NCBI GenBank assembly: GCA_021442155.1
Contig: CM038221.1
Coordinates: forward strand, 150,651,601 to 150,715,600
DNA length: 64,000 nt
Direction of reading: 5' to 3'
Origin: Cymbidium sinense
Taxonomy: Eukaryota; Streptophyta; Magnoliopsida; Asparagales; Orchidaceae
Shown piece after piece: positions 56,641 through 64,000 of this stretch. The notes beneath the pieces are model-generated. The model ran no database searches, was not told the DNA's origin, and saw only the letters and a list, made by a program, of their open reading frames with translations. The position numbers and the translations under genes were made by a program. Positions within the stretch are counted from its first letter, which is position 1. Each line of letters opens with the position of its first letter.

Positions 56641-58660
56641 AATAAGTCCATCGAAGCATAGCACAATATATTGAATGCTCTTCAACATTGACCTAATACA
56701 AGCCCCGAGGAATATGTCATCATCAAGCATCCTTCATTAAGGAAGTCAAAGTAGAAAGCATCAACAAGTGGCAAGTAAATAAAGATAAATTAGATTAACC
56801 CCTTCACTAAGTTTGATAAAGCAGAAAATCACAGAAAGAGAGAGAGAGTGAGAGAGAGAGGAACCTAAATCCCAAGTCTAAATCAAGTCCATTATGCACG
56901 TTGGGTTGATGACAACCTCTGTTGACTCAAAAAGGAATTATAGCCGAGTAAAAGAAATTCAAATTCAACACCCGACCTTAAGGTCAAATTTATCTTAATT
57001 TAAAAGCAATGGTCATGCTTCAACAATGGTCTTCAACCAAAAATAAACATTAATTATAAATTAGTTTACAATAATGCATCATTATTTTACAAAGTTTAAT
57101 TCACTCTTTATATTAGAGTCCATGAATAATTAGGAGATCTGCAAAACCAAACACTTAGTTTAACAACCAAACCAATTCATGGAGATCCACAAAATAATAC
57201 ACACAAAACCTACTTAAATCATATTTGTTAGAGAAAATTTGTTAATCTTTTCCATGATGAATCAATCAAAAATGACTAAAACAACGGCCAAAGAGTGTGA
57301 AAATCAGTCTCAAACACATTGCTTGGCCAAGTATGGCCCCTTTTGTAAAATAGATTACATCGATGCAACTGGAGCATTGAAATTATCGAGAAAACATCTA
57401 TGTGATCAATTCAATCAAATACGATGAAGGATGGTGGATGATAGACGCAATGTCTACAAAACAAATTCAAAGCAACTTGCTTGCAATAAAAAAGATTCAA
57501 CTGTCGCTCATTTTGTGAATGAACTATCATGATGCATCCGAAGCATCAAAATTGCCAAGAAAAGACATCTAATTAATTCAATCAAATATGATGAAGGTCA
57601 TAGAGGACAGGCACAATGTCGCACAAACCAAGATCAAAACAAGTCACATAGTTCAAAATCATCTAAATGTTATTCATTCTACGCAACAGCCTATGCCTAC
57701 ATGTCAAAAGGAATATAAATACCCAAAAAAGACTTCCAGTGCTTTCAAAAAAAAAACAAAAGCAATACACTATAGAAGCAACGTCCAAAAAGACATCTAT
57801 TTCAGAAAATAGATTGTGTCGACACGTCCATAATTACCTAGGGGATATCCATATTGTTGTATCTACCACAAAAGAGCAAATGCAAAGTTTATCTATGAAC
57901 GAACTGATAACACATAATTCCAGATGGACAAAAAATGAGAAATCATCCTAATCAATTCACATTTATTTTGATTAATTAAATATAAAAATAAAAAATGTAA
58001 AATTAAAAGTCAATTCAAATCCATCGACTTTGAACACACTAGCTTCTCTTGCTCCCTCTTCACAAAGCCAATACCAAAACCGCAACTTCTCTCCTCCTCT
58101 ATTCTAAACCCATTGAGCACCTCAAGCTCACTCCCAACCCCTCATCCTAAAACCACCTAATTTCTCAGCTTTCGCTCCTACCCACAACCCTTGATGACAC
58201 TAAAGTGTGGAAATTGCGACTAGAGCTCGCTGGAGTGATTTTGAAGGGGCTAGTAACAAGTAAAGAAGAAGAAAGATGTTCATTCGGCCTACAAATTTAA
58301 GTTAAAATCACACAAAATGAAAAGAAACAAAATCTAAAATTCTATATGATTTAAATTCCCCACTTAAACGCTACTCAAAGCCTTCTAATAAACAACACCC
58401 TCAACCTTACCCTCAATGTCTCTCTACCTCCCCCTCTTAACGCCTCCTTATATCGCCACACTTCCCTCTTTCTCTCACCATCATCCTCTCTTAAAGCCTC
58501 CTTATATATATCGTGTGTGTGTTTGCAACCCAAAAAAAGGAGGAAAAAGCCTAAATTTGGCCATACCCAAGTTGCACGAACTCAGACCCGCTCAAGTACG
58601 AACGATCTCCAAGAACAAAACTCACGTCCAGCACGATTCCTCACTTAAAGGCAATTAGAG
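56641..58660 (+). repeat. LTR retrotransposon UTR/LTR debris with 169-bp repeat
   Basis: The part near 56650-56940 resembles the 3' UTR-like repeats at 37.1-37.6 kb (aagtccatcgaagca, ttaaggaagtcaa). From 57362 a block (gatgcaactggagcattgaa, then tcaattcaatcaaatacgat) recurs at 57531, 169 bases later. The pyrimidine-rich run at 58040-58190 and 58380-58500 has the look of an LTR interior. No domain is recognised. Confidence 0.4.
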
Positions 58661-59900
58661 GGTTTGGCCGCCTCTTAAAAAGGTGATGGCTTGGCCAACT
58701 AGAGGCTGCAGATGCATAAGGAGAAAGAGAGAGAAAGACCGAGTGCGAGAGGATACTGTGTGAGAGAAAGTGGTGAGATCGAGAGAGCCCTAGCCTTCTC
58801 TCCTTGTCATGTGAGGCAGACCTAGTCCTCGTCATATGAAGGAGACCGAGCTGAAGCCCTCCTCATGTGAGGAAGTCAAAGCTGAGACCCCCTTTGTTGC
58901 TTGAAGGAGCCCTAACAAAGCTCCTCCGTCGAGTAAAAAAAGCCAAGCCAAGCAATCATGTGAGAAGTCACATGAATAACCAGTCCCAAGAGCCAAGAAA
59001 AATTAGGAGGATATATTAGGAATTTTTGCAACTTTTGTAGGTATAATAGCTATTAAGCCTTAAAAATTTTGAATTTTTTATTTGCAAAATAAAAAATTAG
59101 AAGACAAGTGTACTTCGATCTTTGGTTAAGCCGAGAAAATTGTGAAGCCCTCTATCGCCGATTTTGAGTCCCGCAAGAGAAGAATCCTCCCTTCGTCGAT
59201 CTTAGATTAAGAACAAAGAAGAAGAGTGCATAATTGCACTAATATCACAAACATAACACTAAAAAGCAGTCATGCCGCCAAAATTTCATAAAATCACATG
59301 AATTTTAATTTAAATCAAATAAAATACAAATTTGAATATCCATGCACATCAATCTTGGGTCCGACCAGGAAAATTGCAAAGACCTCTACCATCGATCTTG
59401 GGTCTAGCAAGAGATGAAAACCTCCATTCATCGATCTTGTGTTTAGAGCAAGAAAGAAGAGTGTGTAATTGCACTAAATTTCATAAAATGCAGCACTGCT
59501 AAGACATTATATTGTTGAAATCTCACAAGAAAAATTATACCTAAAGATTTTCAAAATTAAGAAAAATCATCAAATATTGGATTATTAATTATAACTAAGT
59601 GCAATTTAACTAAGATCATGAATGGATGATCAAATTCAAGTCATTAATACATCTAATGAATTTAAACATGTCAACAAATTCTGAGTTGTATCGCTCACAT
59701 AAAAATTTTATGAAATTCCTCAAAAAAATGTATAAGCAAACTTTAGCGATAAATGCCCACATATACACATCAAAACACAATTATAATTATTCGATTGATC
59801 AAGCACAACATGTTAAAAATCCAAGTATAGCCCAATAATCCACTGTAAAAATGAAGACAGTTTTGATAAATATAAAGCTTATCTAGCTTAAATAGTGAGA
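58661..59900 (+). repeat. Further LTR-like debris with 48-bp and 234-bp repeats
   Basis: Short repeats with ctcatgtgaggaag and agaccgagctgaagccctc recur about every 48 bases at 58805-58915. A longer block (cgatctttggttaagccgag, then agtgcataattgcact) at 59116 returns at about 59350. No gene is supported. Confidence 0.45.
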
Positions 59901-61050
59901 TTAAAATTCAAATATTGGCATTCCAAAAATGTAAGCCCAGCCATTATTCGCAAAGCAGACCACATACTTAACAATTGGCCTTCCAATGGATATAAGCTCA
60001 ATATGTCTTCATAAAATGAAAGTCCATATTTAACATTTTTCCCAAGAAAAAAAGTCCATATCTAATAAAGGCTTTCTAAAAAAGTACATACAATATGTGT
60101 TTGTAAGGCAAACTCTACTCACATTTATGACATTCCAAAGAAATGTAAGTCTAACTTGTATTCATAAAATAAATTCCACTTTAAATATTGGCATTCCAAT
60201 GTACTTAAGCCGAATTAAAATGACCTCTACATTTAAATTTGGCATTCCAATGAATGTAAGCCGATTCCTTATCCACAAAGTGGACTCCACACTTAATTAC
60301 TAGTCTTCCAATGGATGTAAGCCCAAGTTATGGATGCAAGACGGACCTTAACACCTAACATTAGAGTTCCAATAGACGTAAGCCTAATATATATAACTAT
60401 AAGATAAACTTCTCTTATAATTAGGCTTTCCAATGGATGTATGTCCAATTCATATCCATAGAACAGACTTCACATTAAGCCCAATTTAAATTCGCAAAAT
60501 GAATTCCACATCTAAACCTTGAATTCCAATGGATGTAAGTCCAATGTATGTTTGCAAGGCAAACTTCATTCTAAGGGGCCTTCTAATAGATATAAGGCTA
60601 ATATAAATAAATGAACTCTACATTTAAATTTGGCATTCCAATGAATGAAAGCTGATTCCTTATCCACAAAGTCGACTCTACACTTAATTACTAATCTCCC
60701 ACTGGATGTAAGCCCAAGTTATGGATGCAAGATGGACCTCAACACCTGACATTAGCTTTCCAATAGACGTAAGTCTAATATAAATAACTATAAGATAAAC
60801 TTCTCTTGTAATTAGGCTTTCCAATGGATGCAAGTCCAATTCATATCCATAGAACAGACTTCACATTAAGCCCAATTTAAATTCACAAAATGAATTCCAC
60901 ATCTAAACCTTGAATTCCATGGATGTAAGTCCAATATATATTTGCAAGGCAAACTTCATTCTAAGGGGCCTTCCAATAGATATAAGGCTAATGTATGTTA
61001 GCAAGGTGAACCCTATTTCAATCTAGGGCTTTCTAAAAGTTGTAAGTCCT
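59900..61050 (+). repeat. Tandem array with 391-bp higher-order unit
   Basis: A base unit of about 60-65 bases (ttccaatggatgtaagccca, a variable middle, then actccacatttaa) is repeated about eighteen times. From 60229 a set of about six differing units is repeated as a block starting at 60620, with few changes (acatttaaatttggcattcc, then gatgcaagacggacc, gaacagacttcacattaagc). This gives two copies of a 391-bp higher-order repeat. Confidence 0.85.
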
Positions 61051-62200
61051 GTCAAAAGGGTGCATTAATTATGACAAACTCTATCTTATAAAATTTTTTA
61101 AATCATCTTATCTAAAAGATAAAGTCATAAGACTAAATGGTCGAGCAAACTTATAAACTAAGATTAGCTTAAGTAACCCAATAAATACCTGCACAACAAT
61201 TCTACCCTACTCAGAATTCCAGGGATGAAGCAACCCATAATTGGTAATCAAAATCTCTAACGACTAATATCCCTATGATATTGGTAGGCTAAAATAACAG
61301 TGGTCCCGGAATGACAGAACTATGGGATCTTCATCAAGAGTACTTTCTTTTACAATAGATAGTCATCACCCACATAATATCACTAAACATCAATTTACAC
61401 CAGAGGTTAATGCCTACATCCAACCTTAATCGAGAGTGTTATCCTACTATTATAAGAGGGGTAATTAACTATGGATGGTTATGCCCATAAAAAGTAAAAC
61501 CCAAATCTAAATAATCTCTAACATAATATTAGGAGAAATCTAGTTAAATAAAAAAAAATCAATCTACCTCATAAAGAATGAACTCTATAGCATCCTAGAT
61601 GATGAAAATTTCGAGTGCTTTTCCTGAGCTATCAGTGGGATATAAAAAACAAAAGAAGAAAGGAGGAAGGGGCATGCCAAAAGTTGCCAAAATGAACACT
61701 AAATAGACTCAAAAAAGTTTAATCTAAAAGAAAGTTTGGACTAATAAATGCAGCATAAAAATGACAATGAATAAGACAAATTGCAAAAAATAAAAATATA
61801 ATTACAAAAGATGAAAACTTCAAATGCAATGACAAATAGAAACCCTTCTATTGAACACTCAAACTCTTAGGACTTTGAACTAAACAAGAACTTGAATGAT
61901 TAAATGAGATACCATATCCCCCTATTTATAACAAGGGATATGATTCTCCATAGAGCCCACCACAATAAATTATAACTATATAAAGACAAGCAATGATATT
62001 TTTAAAATACATGAAAGGATTTCAATTCATAAAATATGTCACCAAACCCACAGAAGGTATTATCTAAAAATTTAAAATAAAATATTTTCATGCATCCTTA
62101 TGATAAAACACTTGTGCAAACCATGAAGTCTGGATATGTTCATTCAATGCCCTGATGTTGCTTCATACAATGCATGATGAGACCTTATGATTGTATATCA
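61051..62200. other. Retrotransposon-like debris, no gene
   Basis: The part at 61270-61530 is related to 48.9-49.1 kb. The rest is AT-rich with no recognised coding sequence. Confidence 0.45.
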
Positions 62201-63606
62201 ACTACTACACGGAAAAACTACTTTTTACAACTCATTGCTAACTCATTTGATTAACTCAGTGGCGTGTAGTGGTTGATAAAGCTAAAATTGTGGTCATGAT
62301 ACTATCAAGTCTACATGGTGAAAAGAATCAAATAAAAACCACTTTTATGACATATTATGGATCTTATGAGTTCTATGTCATATCATTTAGATTGATCAAT
62401 GAACTAGTAATATTTTGCACTCTTATAAATAAGGTACTATAAAGGTTACTTGATTGATTCATTGTGGTTTATCTCGGTTTACTGTTCAAGGCTGTGAGTC
62501 CAGCATCTAAACATGTATTCTATGTGTTGAGGGACAATGACTAGCATGCGAAGCAAGAGAAGTCTGCAGAACTACTTCCATCAATTGACCTAAGTGCCTA
62601 CTCACTGCCCACGATGTTGCATGTTGATTAAGTAGTGCAAAAAAGATATTATACTCCAAAGCACTAAGAATTGATCTGATGGAAAATTTTGAAAGATGCA
62701 AGTTGGGAGCCCCCAAGAAGCTATTTTGAATTTCCAAATGCATAATAATGCCAAAGATAGAATGGAAACAACACCAAGATTGACAGGGGAGAATGTTGCA
62801 TATGACAAACTCATGGCATGACCATTTGAATTTTCGAAGCCATGAGGTAATTTAATCTCTTGAATTTTAAAGAATATTCCTAAACTTTATGAAAGATTTT
62901 GGAGCTCCATGCATACCTTTAATTTGTGAAAAAGGATTATAGATAGCTCTAGTTCTTGCAGAGATCTATAAAAAAATGTAGATAGTTATCATATTTACTA
63001 TGATAGTGATTGTAAAGGCCTCAGATCCTACATAAGGGGAATTCTTCTTTTAGGACCATCATGAGAATTACAAGTTTGAAAGATAAAATATTCTTAAAGT
63101 TTTATTCCCTTTCTTGAGCCCCCGTACGTGGCTACAATAGAAGACTAATAAAAAAAGGAGATTTCAAAGGCCACACGAGAGAAGGAGCACTAGATTTGTG
63201 AGAAGATGATGTGCATATATGTGTGTATCTCAATATCTTCAAAAACAAATGCAAAAAGTGAAGCATTTTACCTAACATGAGGCACTGTATAAGAATGAGG
63301 CTTAAGCCCTATAAATTTTATAGTTTTTATATCAAATAAATAAAAAATATGATTAAAAATTAACATAAAAACAAAAAACCTGAAAGAAATTGTTAAATCC
63401 AAAGTTTTCAGGCATATGATTCATATTCTCACTGCAAAGTCTAATGGATACGATCATATTAAATCAAATCGAATAAAACATCAAAATGAAACAAGAGCTA
63501 AAGAAAACACTGCATGGCGGGGATGAAGGCGAATGAGCTTAGAGATTTAGCATTTAAAAGAGTTTATAATAGAGAATCAATTTGATAGGACCTCACTCTT
63601 AATAGA
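62201..63606. other. Intergenic region
   Basis: Overlapping minus-strand frames at 62507-62743 and 62602-62814 are unrecognised and probably chance. A small inverted pattern (ctactacacgg and cgtgtagtgg) at 62205-62277 may be the two ends of a tiny transposon. Confidence 0.45.
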
Positions 63607-64000
63607 AGTAACAACAACAACAACAACAACAACAAGAAGCCTTAATACCACTAGGTGGGGTCGGCTACATGAATCCTTCGTCTCCATTGTGTCCTATTAT
63701 GTGTCAAATTCTCATTTAAATCAAGTATACTAAGATCATTTTTTATACATCTTAACCAAGTCTTTTTAGGTCCACCTCTACCTTTCTTAACATAAGGCAA
63801 ATCTAATGCATCTACTCTCCTAATCGGGTCATCGGACGGTCGACGCTTTATGTGGCCAAACCATCTAAGGCAACTCTCCCTAATCTTATCTACCACTAAA
63901 GGTACTCCAACTTTTTCCCGAATATACTCATTTTGCATTCTATCTCTAAGAGTAAAGCCACACATCCACCTAAGCATCCTCATCTAAACTCACTTTAAAA
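63607..64000 (-). mobile_element. RTE-type LINE 3' end, runs off the window (minus strand)
   Basis: A (CAA)n tail complement at 63610-63635 is followed by aggtggggtcggctacatga. The minus-strand frame 63651-63983 reads RDRMQNEYIREKVGVPLVVD, then LRWFGHIKRRPSDDPI and GRGGPKKTWLRCIKNDL. It is the C-terminus of an RTE reverse transcriptase, open for 110 residues and better kept than the copy at 36.7 kb. The upstream part would lie beyond 64000. Confidence 0.88.

Noticed and set aside
62507..62814. Two overlapping minus-strand ORFs
   Set aside because: They overlap in different frames and match no family; no evidence that either is coding.
1..64000. tRNA, rRNA, CRISPR array or bacterial operon features
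   Set aside because: No complete tRNA cloverleaf, rRNA segment or CRISPR-type spaced repeats were seen; the arrays present are contiguous tandem repeats in plant transposon DNA.

Overview
This is nuclear DNA of a flowering plant. It is AT-rich, full of retrotransposons and microsatellites, and has spliced genes with short GT-AG introns. The one intact gene has a GC-rich last exon and is a close match to the CYP734A cytochromes P450. The GC bias hints at a monocot, but I cannot name the species.

Layout. Positions 1-3046 are a rearranged minus-strand Ty3/gypsy Tat-lineage element: 88-bp tandem repeats, a GC-rich insert, a primer-binding site and an LTR. Positions 3047-5248 are AT-rich and hold the presumptive promoter of the P450. 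Positions 5249-7222 are the five-exon P450 gene (538 aa, brassinosteroid C-26 hydroxylase type), apparently intact. Positions 7223-10480 hold inverted repeats and a decayed retroviral-type integrase fragment. Positions about 10490-20791 are a nearly complete but degenerate minus-strand Tat element (LTR - tandem repeats - antisense ORF - 88-bp repeats - integrase/RNase H/RT/protease - gag - PBS - LTR). Positions 20792-24400 are AT-rich, with microsatellites, a possible SINE and one orphan exon-like segment. Positions about 24440-26770 hold a decayed Mutator-like N-terminus followed by a plant mobile domain (PMD) pseudogene.

Positions 26770-37600 are AT-rich intergenic DNA with several MITE-like elements, splice-flanked open segments on the minus strand that may be remains of an intron-rich gene, a CAA-tailed RTE LINE fragment and a polypurine tract. 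Positions 37613-48500 are an LTR-type sequence interrupted by a 6.4-kb plus-strand chromovirus-like Ty3/gypsy element (LTRs 38594-39752 and 43926-44991), followed by tandem-repeat-rich tail sequence. Positions 48500-61600 hold retrotransposon LTR or UTR debris, an RTE 3' end carrying a duplicated piece of its own flank, a CACTA-like terminus and several tandem arrays. The clearest array has a 391-bp higher-order unit (59900-61050). Positions 63607-64000 are another RTE LINE 3' end that runs off the window.

Only the P450 looks like a working gene. It would oxidise and inactivate brassinosteroids at the endoplasmic reticulum. Almost everything else is transposable-element sequence at different stages of decay. 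The most unusual parts are the antisense ORF inside the Tat element, the two tandem-repeat families beside it, the nested inverted repeats downstream of the P450, the 391-bp higher-order repeat and the repair-like scar inside the RTE fragment at 49.3 kb.
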